A stretch of 64,000 bases of DNA from Neisseriaceae bacterium CLB008 (GCA_041228285.1 CP166133.1:2017380-2081379); one strand, 5' to 3'; counted from the first letter of the stretch, positions 19,165 through 29,812 are shown. A program made the numbers and translations. Notes: generated by a model not told the origin, from the letters alone.

Positions 19165-21030
19165 ATGGCACTATTGCAAATTGCTGAACCAGGTATGTCT
19201 ACCGCACCACACCAACACCGCTTGGCCGTCGGCATTGACCTTGGCACGACCAACACCCTCATGGCAACCGTCCGCAGCGGCAGCGCTGTCTGCCTAGCCG
19301 ACGCCCAAGGCCGTACCAGCCTGCCATCGGTCGTGCGCTACTGCGAAGACAGCCGCGTTGAAGTGGGCCACGATGCCCTAATGGCTCAACGGGTAGACCC
19401 CCAAAACACCATCAGTTCGGCCAAGCGTCTATTGGGCCGCGCCCTTGCCGACATTGGCAATGTACAGCACCTACCGTACCGCTTTGGCCATAGTGACCAC
19501 ATCATCGAAATCCAAACCCGTCAGGGTTTAAAAACCCCTGTTGAGGTATCCGCTGAAGTCTTACGCACCCTCAAAGCGCGCGCCGAAACCAGTTTAGGCG
19601 GCGAACTAACGGGCGCAGTGATCACCGTACCCGCCTATTTTGATGATGCCCAGCGTCAAGCCACCAAAGACGCCGCCAAGCTGGCCGGCCTACACGTGTT
19701 GCGTTTATTGAATGAACCCACCGCTGCAGCCATCGCCTATGGCTTAGACAATGCCTCAGAAGGCACCTTCGTGGTGTACGACTTAGGCGGCGGAACCTTT
19801 GACGTGTCTATTTTAAAGCTTTCTAAAGGTATTTTTGAAGTTCTGGCCACAAACGGCAACAGCGCCCTCGGCGGCGACGACTTCGACCATCGCCTATATT
19901 GCTGGGTGCTGGAAACCGCTGAATTATCGGCTCTGAACGAAGTCGACAACCAGCTGTTGCTGGCCTTAGCACGCGCCGCAAAAGAAAGCCTGACCGACAA
20001 CGACACCGCCACGATTAACTGTACGCTGTCTGACGATCGCTCTGTGGACGTGACCATCAGCCGCGATGAATTTCAAAAAATCACCCAACATCTGGTGAAT
20101 AAAACCCTGATCCCAATGCAAAAGGCCCTCAGCGACGCCAAGGTGAAAAAAGAAGACGTCAACGGCGTCATCATGGTCGGTGGCGCCACGCGCATGACCC
20201 ACGTCCAAAGCGCGGCAGAACAGTATTTCAACCAAGCGCCGCTGAATAACCTTAATCCAGATGAAGTGGTGGCCATGGGCGCCGCCATGCAGGCCAACGT
20301 ATTAGCCGGCAATAAAAACGACGGCGAATGGTTGCTATTAGACGTGACGCCGCTCTCCTTAGGCCTAGAAACCTACGGCGGCCTGGTGGAAAAAGTCATT
20401 CCCCGCAACAGCACCTTACCCACTGCCCGCGCCCAAGAGTTCACCACCTTTAAAGATGGCCAAACTGGCATGATGATCCACGTGCTGCAAGGCGAGCGCG
20501 AGCTGGTCAGCGACTGCCGCTCCTTGGCCAAGTTCACCCTAAAAGGCATTCCGCCTATGGTGGCCGGTGCCGCCCGTATTCGGGTGACCTTCCAAGTAGA
20601 CGCCGATGGCCTATTATCGGTTTCGGCCAAAGAACAAACCACCGGCGTGGAAGCCGCCGTCGAAATCAAGCCGTCTTATGGCCTCGACGACGAAACCATC
20701 ACCAAGATGCTGAAAGATTCGCTCTCCTACGCCAAAGAAGACATTGAAGCACGCAACCGCCAAGAAGCCATCGTTGAAGCAGAAGGCTTGATTGAAGCCG
20801 TGACTGCGGCACTGGCTCAAGATGCCGATTTACTCGATGCCAAGGAACTGGCCCATATTCACGCCAGCATCGACGCGCTTAAGGCCAGCCTCAATAGCGC
20901 CGACGTCAACGCCGCCGTGATTAATCAGCACACCCAAGCGCTCAGCCACAGTACCGATGGCTTTGCCGCCAAACGAATGAACCGCAACATCGCCCAAGCC
21001 TTAACCGGCCAAAGCATAGACAGTATTTAA
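19165..21030 (+). CDS. hscA: Fe-S assembly Hsp70 chaperone HscA
   Basis: 621 aa. The N terminus [12 protein letters not shown] is almost identical to E. coli HscA. The ATPase domain (to about 385) has [21 protein letters not shown] and [10 protein letters not shown]; the substrate-binding domain follows. With HscB it drives cluster release from IscU. It is longer than the gap-free DnaK core only at its N terminus, as expected. It lies 57 nt after hscB. Confidence 0.97.
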   Translation: MALLQIAEPGMSTAPHQHRLAVGIDLGTTNTLMATVRSGSAVCLADAQGRTSLPSVVRYCEDSRVEVGHDALMAQRVDPQNTISSAKRLLGRALADIGNVQHLPYRFGHSDHIIEIQTRQGLKTPVEVSAEVLRTLKARAETSLGGELTGAVITVPAYFDDAQRQATKDAAKLAGLHVLRLLNEPTAAAIAYGLDNASEGTFVVYDLGGGTFDVSILKLSKGIFEVLATNGNSALGGDDFDHRLYCWVLETAELSALNEVDNQLLLALARAAKESLTDNDTATINCTLSDDRSVDVTISRDEFQKITQHLVNKTLIPMQKALSDAKVKKEDVNGVIMVGGATRMTHVQSAAEQYFNQAPLNNLNPDEVVAMGAAMQANVLAGNKNDGEWLLLDVTPLSLGLETYGGLVEKVIPRNSTLPTARAQEFTTFKDGQTGMMIHVLQGERELVSDCRSLAKFTLKGIPPMVAGAARIRVTFQVDADGLLSVSAKEQTTGVEAAVEIKPSYGLDDETITKMLKDSLSYAKEDIEARNRQEAIVEAEGLIEAVTAALAQDADLLDAKELAHIHASIDALKASLNSADVNAAVINQHTQALSHSTDGFAAKRMNRNIAQALTGQSIDSI

Positions 21031-21077
21031 CGATAGCGAGCCAATCGCAGTATTGGCCTTTACATAGAGACAAACTC

Positions 21078-21416
21078 ATGCCAAAAATTACCATATTGCC
21101 TCACGAAACACTGTGCCCAGAAGGTAAAGTGATTGAAGATGCGCCCATCGGCGAAACCATTTGTGACGTCTTGCTGGATCACAAAATCCACATCGATCAT
21201 GCCTGCGAAAAATCGTGTGCCTGCACCACCTGCCACGTGATTATTCGTCAGGGCTTCGACAATCTAAACGAAGCGACCGAAATTGAAGAAGACCTTCTTG
21301 ACCAAGCTTGGGGCCTAGAAGCGCAGTCGCGCTTAAGCTGCCAAGCCGAAGTAGGCCAAGAAGACTTAGTGGTGGAAATTCCTAAATACACCATTAACCA
21401 CGCACGCGAACACTAA
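21078..21416 (+). CDS. fdx: [2Fe-2S] ferredoxin of the Isc system
   Basis: 112 aa. The cluster ligands are CEKSCACTTC plus a fourth cysteine in RLSCQAE. It is the adrenodoxin-type ferredoxin that supplies electrons for cluster assembly. It follows hscA by 47 nt and precedes iscX, the conserved order. Confidence 0.97.
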   Translation: MPKITILPHETLCPEGKVIEDAPIGETICDVLLDHKIHIDHACEKSCACTTCHVIIRQGFDNLNEATEIEEDLLDQAWGLEAQSRLSCQAEVGQEDLVVEIPKYTINHAREH

Positions 21417-21437
21417 CCTGGCACGAAAGGCATCCTC

Positions 21438-21632
21438 ATGAAATGGACTGACACCCTTTACATCGCAGAAACCTTGGTCGACACCCATGAAGACATCGAT
21501 CCCAAAACCGTACGCTTTACCCAGCTACGCGACCTGGTCATGGCCCTACCAGAGTTTGATGACGACCCTGAGCGCTGCGGCGAACGCATCCTAGAAGCCA
21601 TCCAACAAGCTTGGATCGACGAACTGGCCTAA
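21438..21632 (+). CDS. iscX: Fe-S assembly protein IscX
   Basis: 64 aa acidic protein with the family motifs W.DTLYIAE, L...H.D.DP..VRFT.L and LP.FDDDP. It binds IscS and modulates its activity, possibly as an iron donor or regulator. It is the last gene of the operon, followed by a terminator. Confidence 0.95.
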   Translation: MKWTDTLYIAETLVDTHEDIDPKTVRFTQLRDLVMALPEFDDDPERCGERILEAIQQAWIDELA

Positions 21633-21645
21633 GGCCTCGCCCCAC

Positions 21646-21670
21646 CACCCGCCTTTTGGCGGGTTATTTG
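21646..21670 (+). terminator. Terminator of the isc operon
   Basis: ACCCGCC / GGCGGGT (7 bp, TTTT loop) is followed by TATTTG. The T run is imperfect, so this is likely but not strong. Confidence 0.7.
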
Positions 21671-21759
21671 ATGGCGTCCTCAGCACACATAGATCAGCCT
21701 ATTGTCAGCCATCTTAAAGCCTTATAGTATGAGGCCCACACCGTATCAAAGAGACACAC

Positions 21760-22440
21760 ATGAGCACACCGACACTCGGCGCCGAAGTCAGCTGGCAACC
21801 CCTAGCGCCCATCACGCCTAAAAACATCAAAGGCTTTTACTGCACCCTAGAGCCACTTGACCCTGAACGCCACTTAAATGAGTTATACGAAGCGCTATGC
21901 GCCCAACCCAACCAAGACGGCTGGACCTACCTAGCCTACGGGCCATTTGCCGACCAGGCTGCATTCGCCATCTGGCTAGCACACAGTGCCCGTGATCCCG
22001 ACCTCTTGTTTTACGCCATTTGCGACGCCCAAGGTCGAGCCTTAGGCCTCGTCGCCTATTTAGCCATCAGCCTAGAGCACGGCAGCATTGAAATTGGCCA
22101 CGTACATTTTGGTCACGCCATGCGCCGCAGCCGCATCAGCACCGAAGCCATTTACTTATTAATCAACCAGGCCTTTAATCTTGGCTTTCGACGCTGCGAA
22201 TGGAAATGCGACAGCATGAACCAGCCTTCGGCCAAAGCTGCCCTACGCTTTGGCTTTCAATATGAAGGCCTGTTTCGCCAACACCGCGTCAACCGTGGCC
22301 GCAACCGCGATACCCAATGGTTTTCCATCATTGACGGGGAGTGGTCACAGCTGCAAAAACGCTATCTCAACTGGCTTAATCCTAAAAACTTTAGCGATTC
22401 AGGGGTGCAAATTGAAGCCCTCAACATCGCCACCAACTAA
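21760..22440 (+). CDS. GNAT-family N-acetyltransferase (RimJ/RimL type)
   Basis: 226 aa. The GNAT fold covers about 30-190, with an IEIGHVHFGHAMRRSRISTEA core that includes the acetyl-CoA-binding region and the late RVNRGRNRDTQWFSIIDGEW typical of the RimJ/RimL-like branch. Members acetylate ribosomal-protein N termini, amino acids or small amines; the substrate here cannot be named. It is monocistronic, between the isc terminator and its own terminator. Confidence 0.85.
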   Translation: MSTPTLGAEVSWQPLAPITPKNIKGFYCTLEPLDPERHLNELYEALCAQPNQDGWTYLAYGPFADQAAFAIWLAHSARDPDLLFYAICDAQGRALGLVAYLAISLEHGSIEIGHVHFGHAMRRSRISTEAIYLLINQAFNLGFRRCEWKCDSMNQPSAKAALRFGFQYEGLFRQHRVNRGRNRDTQWFSIIDGEWSQLQKRYLNWLNPKNFSDSGVQIEALNIATN

Positions 22441-22465
22441 GCCCTAAGCCCGTTAGGGCTTTTTT
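22440..22465 (+). terminator. Rho-independent terminator of the acetyltransferase gene
   Basis: AGCCCTAA / TTAGGGCT (8 bp, 5-nt loop) is followed by TTTTT and begins at the stop codon. Confidence 0.88.
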
Positions 22466-22585
22466 ACGGCCCTAGGGTGCCCGTGTCCAGTTCGCGACGA
22501 TGGCTGTCGCTTAGGCAAGCGCAGATACAGCATCGATTGGCTATGATGGTGACTCAACTTCATCGACATAAACCAAAGGACAGCC

Positions 22586-24268
22586 ATGCTACGCGACCCA
22601 TCCCAAAAATACCCCGCCGCCCCCGTCGTCAACCTACCTGATCGTACCTGGCCATCGAAAACCCTGACCCATGCGCCGCGCTGGTGCTCAACCGACTTAC
22701 GCGATGGCAATCAATCCTTGATCAACCCCATGGACAACGCCAAAAAATCGCTGTTTTTTGATCATCTGATTAAATGTGGCTTTAAAGAAATTGAGGTTTC
22801 TTTTCCTTCTGCTTCGCAGACCGACTTTGACTTTGTTCGCGGCCTGATCGAAGAGCAACGCATTCCCGAAGACGTGTGGATTCAAGTCATCACCCAATCG
22901 CGCCCCGACCTCATCGAGCGCACTCTAGAGGCCGTGACCGGCGCACCGCGCGCCATTGTGCATTTGTACAACGCCACCTCACGCTTATTCCGCGAGCTGG
23001 TGTTTAATCAAGATAAGGCCGCCACCATCGCGCTGGCTGTGCGCGGTGCGGAACACATTCGTCGCTTGTGTGATCAGCGGCCCGAAACTCAGTGGTCGTT
23101 TGAATACTCGCCGGAAACGTTTTGCTTTACCGAATTGGACTTTGCCCTAGAAATTTGCGAAGCCGTCGCCGATGTATGGCAACCCACAGCCGATAGGCCC
23201 TTGATTTTGAATCTGCCCGCGACGGTTGAAGTCAACACGCCCAACGTCTACGCCGATCAAATTGAATGGTTTATACGCCATTTCTCTCGGAAAGAGCATG
23301 TGGTGATCAGCCTACACCCACACAATGATCGCGGCACCGGCGTGGCCGCTGCCGAACTGGCCCTGATGGCTGGCGCCCATCGCGTCGAAGGCTGCCTATT
23401 TGGCAATGGCGAACGCACTGGCAACGTGGATTTGGTGACCTTGGCCCTGAATCTCTATACTCAGGGCGTCGACCCACAGCTAGATTTTTCTGACATCAAA
23501 GAAACCGTCGAAATTGTCCAGCATTGCAATGAGCTGCCGGTACACCCGCGCCACCCTTATGCCGGTGAATTGGTGTTTACCGCGTTCTCGGGCTCTCACC
23601 AAGACGCCATTAAAAAAGGCTTTGCCGCCAAACACAATCAGCCAAGCGACGTATGGGCCATTCCTTATTTGCCCCTAGATCCTGAAGACGTAGGCTGTAG
23701 CTACGAAGCCGTCATTCGCGTCAACAGCCAGTCTGGCAAAAGCGGAGCGGCTTGGCTCTTGGCCCAAAATCATGGCCTACAGCTGCCCCGCGCCATGCAG
23801 ATTCACTTTAGCCAACTGGTCAAACACTATACCGACGACAGTGGCCAAGAAATGTCTGGGGCCGAAATCTGGGGCCTATTTCGCGAAGCTTACGGCCTCA
23901 CCGACCGCCCTAGTCTGTCACTACAAGACTATCGCACCGAACCTTGCGACGGCGGCCAACGCCTATTCGCCAACGTGATGCACCAAGGTAAAAGCCTTAG
24001 CCTAGAAGGACAAGGCAACGGTCTACTGTCGGCCATGATCGACGCCATTCACGGCCATTTTGATTTAAAGCTCAACATTGTTGACTATCAAGAGCACACC
24101 TTAGGCCAGCGTACCCACAGCAAAGCCGTCGCCTATCTGGAATGTCACGGCCACCACAACGCGCACACGTTTGCCGTGGGCATTGACGCCGACTCGTCTA
24201 AGGCTTCCTTACAGGCCGCGCTGAACATCGCCAGCTGCCTGCTGGCGCCCACAGCCGTCGAGGCTTAA
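22586..24268 (+). CDS. leuA: 2-isopropylmalate synthase, long (fungal-type, class 2) form
   Basis: 560 aa enzyme condensing 2-oxoisovalerate with acetyl-CoA in the first committed step of leucine synthesis. The start of the TIM barrel has STDLRDGNQSL with the metal Asp, and the HPHNDRGTG motif supplies the metal-binding histidines. The C-terminal regulatory domain covers about 430-560. The N terminus PDRTWPSK and total length fit the alpha-IPMS2 family rather than the roughly 515-aa E. coli type. The SD is AAAGGA. The 120 nt upstream hold no convincing Leu-rich leader. It stands alone, apart from the ilv genes at 33 kb and 58-61 kb. Confidence 0.93.
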   Translation: MLRDPSQKYPAAPVVNLPDRTWPSKTLTHAPRWCSTDLRDGNQSLINPMDNAKKSLFFDHLIKCGFKEIEVSFPSASQTDFDFVRGLIEEQRIPEDVWIQVITQSRPDLIERTLEAVTGAPRAIVHLYNATSRLFRELVFNQDKAATIALAVRGAEHIRRLCDQRPETQWSFEYSPETFCFTELDFALEICEAVADVWQPTADRPLILNLPATVEVNTPNVYADQIEWFIRHFSRKEHVVISLHPHNDRGTGVAAAELALMAGAHRVEGCLFGNGERTGNVDLVTLALNLYTQGVDPQLDFSDIKETVEIVQHCNELPVHPRHPYAGELVFTAFSGSHQDAIKKGFAAKHNQPSDVWAIPYLPLDPEDVGCSYEAVIRVNSQSGKSGAAWLLAQNHGLQLPRAMQIHFSQLVKHYTDDSGQEMSGAEIWGLFREAYGLTDRPSLSLQDYRTEPCDGGQRLFANVMHQGKSLSLEGQGNGLLSAMIDAIHGHFDLKLNIVDYQEHTLGQRTHSKAVAYLECHGHHNAHTFAVGIDADSSKASLQAALNIASCLLAPTAVEA

Positions 24269-25117
<849 letters not shown>

Positions 25118-25137
25118 CTCAATACAGGAACCCCATC

Positions 25138-26445
25138 ATGAGCTTAACTGCCCCCCGCCTGAGCGCTCTGTCGCTCTGGGCTTTGCCCTCGCTCGCCCTC
25201 TCGGCCGAAACCGACTGGGTCCGCCCTTATGCCGACTTAGACAGTGGCGACACTGCTTGGATTTTGGTGTCGGCACTCTTGGTTTTATTCATGACCTTGC
25301 CCGGCTTGGCCTTGTTTTATGCAGGCATGGTACGAAAAAAGAACATTTTGGCCACTATGCTCCAAAGCTTTTCGGTGGCCGCACTGGTGGCGGTCTTATG
25401 GGTGGTGATTGGTTACAGCCTGGCCTTCACCCCTGGCAACCCCTTCATCGGTGGCCTAGATCGATTCATGCTCAAGGGCTTAAACGTCTGGCAAGCCAAT
25501 GAAACCCTCACCATTTATCCAGGCGCAGCCACTATTCCCGAATCAGTGTTCATGATTTTCCAAATGGCGTTCGCCATCATCAGCGCCGCCATCATTACGG
25601 GCGCTTTTGCCGAGCGCATGAAATTCACCGCCCTCTTATCCTTTACCGGCGTGTGGCTGTTGCTGGTGTATGTTCCCACCGCACATTGGGTTTGGGAAGG
25701 CGGCGGCTGGTTAGCCAGCCACGGCGTTTTGGACTTTGCTGGCGGCACCGTGGTGCACATTAACGCGGGCATGGCTGGTTTAGTCGGTGCCCTGCTGCTT
25801 GGGCGTCGCCTCGGTTACGGTAAAGAATCGTTTGCACCGGCTAATCTGTCCTTGGCCTTAATCGGTACCGCCATGCTGTGGATCGGTTGGTTTGGCTTCA
25901 ATGCGGGCTCCGCCTTTGCCGCTAACGCCATCGCGGGCATGGCCTTACTCAATACCCAGGTCGCCGCCGCCATCGGTGCTTTAACCTGGCTTTTATGTGA
26001 ACGCGTTGCTCAGCACAAACCTTCGGCATTGGGCTTCGCTTCTGGTGCTCTCGCAGGGCTGGTGGGCATTACCCCAGCCGCAGGCTTTGTGGGCCCCCAA
26101 GGCGCTTTAGCCATTGGTTTAGCCACCGCCGTCGTGTGTTTCTGGTCGGTGACCAAGCTGAAAATTTGGTGGCGTTACGACGATGCTTTAGACGCTTTTG
26201 GCATTCACGGCATCGGGGGAATAGTGGGCGCGCTTTTAACCGCCATTTTCTTCAACAGCGACTTAAGCAACATGAACGCCAGCGTGCTGACCCAGCTCGT
26301 AGGCGTATTGGTTACCGTCTTCTACAGTGCTGTCGTCAGCGGGCTGATTCTGTTACTCATCGATAAGACCATGGGTTTGAGGGTCAGCCAAGATGAAGAA
26401 CGCCAAGGCCTAGACATCAGCCTCCACGGCGAGCGCATCGAATAG
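25138..26445 (+). CDS. amtB: Ammonium transporter AmtB
   Basis: 435 aa. Residues 1-22 are a cleavable signal peptide (ending ALSAE), then 11 transmembrane segments. Family motifs include FYAGMVRKKN, AGGTVVHINAGMAGL (with the first pore histidine) and DDALDAFGIHGIGGI (with the second). The soluble C-terminal tail that contacts GlnK is present (about 395-435). It lies in an operon with glnK, giving ammonium uptake that closes when nitrogen is plentiful. Confidence 0.96.
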   Translation: MSLTAPRLSALSLWALPSLALSAETDWVRPYADLDSGDTAWILVSALLVLFMTLPGLALFYAGMVRKKNILATMLQSFSVAALVAVLWVVIGYSLAFTPGNPFIGGLDRFMLKGLNVWQANETLTIYPGAATIPESVFMIFQMAFAIISAAIITGAFAERMKFTALLSFTGVWLLLVYVPTAHWVWEGGGWLASHGVLDFAGGTVVHINAGMAGLVGALLLGRRLGYGKESFAPANLSLALIGTAMLWIGWFGFNAGSAFAANAIAGMALLNTQVAAAIGALTWLLCERVAQHKPSALGFASGALAGLVGITPAAGFVGPQGALAIGLATAVVCFWSVTKLKIWWRYDDALDAFGIHGIGGIVGALLTAIFFNSDLSNMNASVLTQLVGVLVTVFYSAVVSGLILLLIDKTMGLRVSQDEERQGLDISLHGERIE

Positions 26446-26452
26446 TGCAAAG

Positions 26453-26487
26453 AAAAGCCCCACCGGCCATCTCCAGGTGGGGCTTTA
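26453..26487. terminator. Bidirectional terminator between amtB and the AraC gene
   Basis: AAAGCCCCACC / GGTGGGGCTTT forms an 11 bp stem with an 11-nt loop, lying between two convergent genes. It has A residues on the left and T on the right, so it can serve both strands. Its right arm overlaps the stop of the AraC gene. Confidence 0.8.
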
Positions 26488-27261
26488 TCTTCGTTCAGCC
26501 ATCAGGCTGCTGACGTATTCGCTGGGCGAGCTGCCCATGCGGTTTCGAAACATGGCGCTGAATGCACTGGGACTGTCGTAGCCCACGGCTAAAGCCACAT
26601 CCAGCACGCTTACACCCAAGGCCAATTGCTCCAAGGCCAACAGCAGGCGCTGCGTGCGCAACCACTCCACAAAGCTGACCTGCGTCTCGCGTTGAAACTG
26701 GCGCGACACCGTCCGCTCGCTCACGCCCAACATATGGGCAGCATCCGCCACCGTCCACGGATGATCAATTCGCTCAGACACGGTCTGACACAGGCGCTGT
26801 AATTCTGGACTACTCGGCGTAGGCAGATGAAAACCCAACACCGGCAGCAGGCGCAGCTCATCCAGCAATAGCTCCACCACCCGCTCTTCTCGTCCACCCC
26901 GCGGCGGCGGCATTTGAATGTCAATCGCCGCCACGATCAAGGCTTTCACCAAGGGGCTAATCGACACCACCCCACAGCTCTCAGGCAAGTCAGCCCGTGC
27001 CCAAGGATCGACAAACAGCGTGCGTGCCTGCACCAAGCCAATGGCCCGCAGGCTATGCGCCGTTCGTGCCGGCAGCCAAAGGCCGCGGTTTGGCGGCACC
27101 ATCCACACGCCGGCATCGGTTTCTACCCTGACCACGCCGCTCAGTGCGTGAACCAGCTGGGCGCAATCATGCGCATGCGGCAGCTCCACTGTGCCGTGTG
27201 GATAATCTTTCACATAAACCGTCAAGGCTGGCTTGCTGTTGAATCGTGACAAAGCACTCAC
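26485..27261 (-). CDS. AraC-family transcriptional regulator with cupin sensor domain
   Basis: 258 aa starting with GTG at 27261. The N-terminal half is a cupin (HGTVELPHAHDCAQLVHALSG, then WMVPPNRGLWLPARTAHS). The C-terminal AraC DNA-binding domain has two helix-turn-helices: TVADAAHMLGVSERTVSRQF and VLDVALAVGYDSPSAFSAMF. The architecture resembles the NimR/YdhB-type regulators that usually control an adjacent exporter, but the neighbour here is an amino-acid permease whose gene ends 105 nt upstream. A role in controlling that permease/dipeptidase unit is inference only. G+C is higher than in the flanking permease gene. Confidence 0.88.
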   Translation of the reverse strand: MSALSRFNSKPALTVYVKDYPHGTVELPHAHDCAQLVHALSGVVRVETDAGVWMVPPNRGLWLPARTAHSLRAIGLVQARTLFVDPWARADLPESCGVVSISPLVKALIVAAIDIQMPPPRGGREERVVELLLDELRLLPVLGFHLPTPSSPELQRLCQTVSERIDHPWTVADAAHMLGVSERTVSRQFQRETQVSFVEWLRTQRLLLALEQLALGVSVLDVALAVGYDSPSAFSAMFRNRMGSSPSEYVSSLMAERR

Positions 27262-27307
27262 TCTGCTCTTCTTTGGCTAAAATCGTCTCCTATCATCTTA
27301 GCATCAA

Positions 27308-27345
27308 TAAAAAAACCGTTGCCAGAATTTTCTGAGCAACGGTTT
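27308..27345 (-). terminator. Rho-independent terminator of the permease/dipeptidase unit
   Basis: On the minus strand AAACCGTTGC / GCAACGGTTT (10 bp, 13-nt loop) is followed by TTTTT, 22 nt past the permease stop. Confidence 0.88.
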
Positions 27346-27366
27346 ATTCGACATGTCTTTATGGCT

Positions 27367-28824
27367 TTATTTTTTCAATTTTTTAATTTCATCATAGCTG
27401 TCGCCCAACATTGCCTGTAAAGCATCATCATCACTGATTTTATGGCGTTTAAACTGTACCGCACACAAAACGGCACCCAAGCCAATCCACAACAATAAAA
27501 TAATGTACTCTGCTGGGGCCAAAGACATTGACGTACCTGGAATCAGGGTCATCAAGATAATACCTAAAGCACCTAAGGCACCCAAGAACGGCAACCAGCT
27601 AATGCGGGTTTGGTAAGGACGCACGTTATTAGGATAAAGCTTACGGATTTTATACATGCACAACACCGTCAACACCCAAGACAAACCCACGTACACGCCA
27701 CCGGTATCCAAGAACCAAATCATGGCGCCTTTACCCAACCACCCTAAAGCCAAGGTAATCACCAAGGTCATGGTCAAAGCGTTGGCAGGTACGCCATTTT
27801 TATTCACTTTACCCAAGAATGCGGGCAGTAAGCCACCACGGCCCATGGCAAAAATAATACGCGAACAGCCCATAGCCATTCCTAAAGAACCCGTACCCAT
27901 CCCTAAGAACGCAATCCCAGTAGCGGCATAGCCTAAGGCTGGATAGCCAGCGTGGGTAAACGTACTGATGGCACCGAAGTCCATCGCGGCCGATTCTTGC
28001 CAAGGAATGATCATCGCGGTGCCCAACAGCACTAAGCAGTAGTAAGCACCCGCCAAGAAAATGGTCAAAACAATGGCCACGCCAATTTTTTTCGGGGCAA
28101 TATTGGCTTCTTCGGCCAATAACGACACCAGGCTAAAACCCGTCAAAAACGTTAACGCAGGAATCACAAAGCGCATGGTTGAGGTAATCCCTTCCATCGC
28201 TAACCCAGAACCATCAGGCGTTGAAGCCACAAAAGCCGGCCAAAAGTTAGCCCACTCACCCAAGGCAATACCCGCACCTGCTAAGGCCACGCCAAGCGCC
28301 ACCTTAATGATGAACAGAATTTTTTGGGTGCCCGCACCAACGTCCACGCTTTTACTGTTCAAGAAATAAAACGCGATCACCAAGGCAATACCAGCTAATA
28401 GCCCCCAAAGGTAAACTTGGCTACCGGCAATGCTGTAAAGCGGTATGCTTTCCATCACCGGCTTAAAGGACGGTATGCCCTGGCTAATCAAGCCCCCAAA
28501 AGCCGCCATGTAAAAAGCGGTACTGCTGATGAAGGCGCCGATTAACAGCCACCCGATCACGAAAGCCAAGGTTCGGTTATAGGCGATGAAGGTAAACAAA
28601 ATCTCGCCACCGGCGCGAGGAAACTGCGCCGCCAATTCGGCGTAAGCCAAGGCGATACAGGCGGCCAATGCGCAGGCCAACAACATACCCAACACCACAC
28701 CACCGGCGCCATAGCTAGAAAAGAATGAACTGGTGGTGTAAATCCAGCCCGAACCGATGACACCTGCGGTGCCCAGCGTCACCAAAGAGGTGAAGCTTAA
28801 TGATTTTTTTAATGATTGACTCAT
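27367..28824 (-). CDS. APC-superfamily amino-acid permease
   Basis: 485 aa with about 12 transmembrane segments. The first helix has the substrate/Na+ motif GTAGVIGSGWIYTT, equivalent to the unwound G-(S/A)-G segment of APC transporters, and the second region has ELAAQFPRAGGE. The tail after the last helix is Lys/Asp-rich. The family carries amino acids by proton or sodium symport; the exact substrate is not readable. The gene lies 38 nt downstream of a D-Ala-D-Ala dipeptidase and is probably co-transcribed, which points to D-alanine or another product of muropeptide or dipeptide breakdown as a candidate substrate. Confidence 0.9.
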   Translation of the reverse strand: MSQSLKKSLSFTSLVTLGTAGVIGSGWIYTTSSFFSSYGAGGVVLGMLLACALAACIALAYAELAAQFPRAGGEILFTFIAYNRTLAFVIGWLLIGAFISSTAFYMAAFGGLISQGIPSFKPVMESIPLYSIAGSQVYLWGLLAGIALVIAFYFLNSKSVDVGAGTQKILFIIKVALGVALAGAGIALGEWANFWPAFVASTPDGSGLAMEGITSTMRFVIPALTFLTGFSLVSLLAEEANIAPKKIGVAIVLTIFLAGAYYCLVLLGTAMIIPWQESAAMDFGAISTFTHAGYPALGYAATGIAFLGMGTGSLGMAMGCSRIIFAMGRGGLLPAFLGKVNKNGVPANALTMTLVITLALGWLGKGAMIWFLDTGGVYVGLSWVLTVLCMYKIRKLYPNNVRPYQTRISWLPFLGALGALGIILMTLIPGTSMSLAPAEYIILLLWIGLGAVLCAVQFKRHKISDDDALQAMLGDSYDEIKKLKK

Positions 28825-28862
28825 AGTAAAGAATAATCCTCTGTTTCACATATTGCTAAATA

Positions 28863-29555
28863 TTATGGTTGTGCCACACTATAAAGTGCTTGTTCTTGCT
28901 CGGTGTAATACGCCCACAGCTGATTACCGTAGTCGTAATGCCACCATTCCGTCGATAAATTGCTAAAACCTGCTTCAATCATCGCCCAATACAGTAGGCG
29001 ACGATTATGCTGAGCAATGCTTTCAGGCTGCTCTTCTAAAGCTGCCGTCCAACTAGCCTCAACCGGCTCATCAAAACCACTACCCATGTCCAGCCACTCA
29101 CCCTTACTGTTACATAGGGTTAAATCAACCGAGCCACCGGTTAAATGCGGGCTAGGACAAAGTGGGTCAGTACTGGGCTTGGCCACAAACTGCGCCAAAA
29201 TTTCCTGCTGCTTGGCGGGGCTTTCATGCGCAAAGCGCGCTTTAATATCTAGCCCCACTTGATCGATCAGCGCCTGCTGCAACATCACTGGACGCCAACC
29301 GTCTAAGATCAACAAATGTACACCATCAGGCAAAAACGACGCCGCTCGACGCAAACGTGCTAGTAATCCCTCACGCACATAGCACGTAGGCAAAGCATGA
29401 GCGATACCTTGTTTAAAATAATCTGACTGTGTGTAAATTTGCTGATCTAATAAACAGCTCGTGTCGACTAAAGGCTCGCTCTTAGGCGTAATAGGTAGCG
29501 CCAAAATGGCTTCCCAGCACAATGGTTTCGTCACGGGTATGGGTTTATTAATCAT
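28863..29555 (-). CDS. ddpX: D-alanyl-D-alanine dipeptidase (VanX/DdpX family, M15D)
   Basis: 230 aa zinc peptidase. The zinc motif is S.H..G..VD in SPHLTGGSVDLTL and the catalytic Glu/His motif is EWWHYDYG. LDGWRPVMLQQAL holds the conserved Arg that stabilises the transition state. It cleaves D-Ala-D-Ala into two D-alanines. There is no signal peptide, so it is cytoplasmic. VanX clusters confer glycopeptide resistance together with vanH and vanA, which are absent here, so a recycling or scavenging role (as for E. coli DdpX) is far more likely. It is the first gene of a unit with the APC permease and has a strong SD (AAGGAGAAG). Confidence 0.9.
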   Translation of the reverse strand: MINKPIPVTKPLCWEAILALPITPKSEPLVDTSCLLDQQIYTQSDYFKQGIAHALPTCYVREGLLARLRRAASFLPDGVHLLILDGWRPVMLQQALIDQVGLDIKARFAHESPAKQQEILAQFVAKPSTDPLCPSPHLTGGSVDLTLCNSKGEWLDMGSGFDEPVEASWTAALEEQPESIAQHNRRLLYWAMIEAGFSNLSTEWWHYDYGNQLWAYYTEQEQALYSVAQP

Positions 29556-29812
29556 GACTTCTCCTTTTTTGTAGTACCCTTCATTATAACTTTCTCGCCT
29601 GTTACTTTCTAAACATATAAACTCTTTATTTCAAAATAGTTAACTCAATTAACATTTTTAAAAAAATTAAAAACCAAAATTAACTATATATTTCAATAAT
29701 TTTCAAAACATTATTAAATGATTATTGATTAAAGAATTTAACCAAAATGTTATCAATCTAACATTTCTCACTGACTGAGACGAATACCCTCTAAAGATTA
29801 GCGATCACCCAT
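29556..29812. other. A+T-rich intergenic region upstream of the dipeptidase gene
   Basis: About 230 bp (29580-29810) is very A+T-rich, well above the rest of the window. It contains many TTAA and AATT steps and no open frame with an SD. It must contain the promoter of the dipeptidase-permease unit and is typical of a regulated or xenogeneically silenced promoter. Confidence 0.45.

Noticed and set aside
28863-29555. Reading the VanX-type gene as part of a vancomycin-resistance cluster
   Set aside because: vanH, vanA and a VanRS pair are absent, the host is Gram-negative, and the partner is an amino-acid permease.
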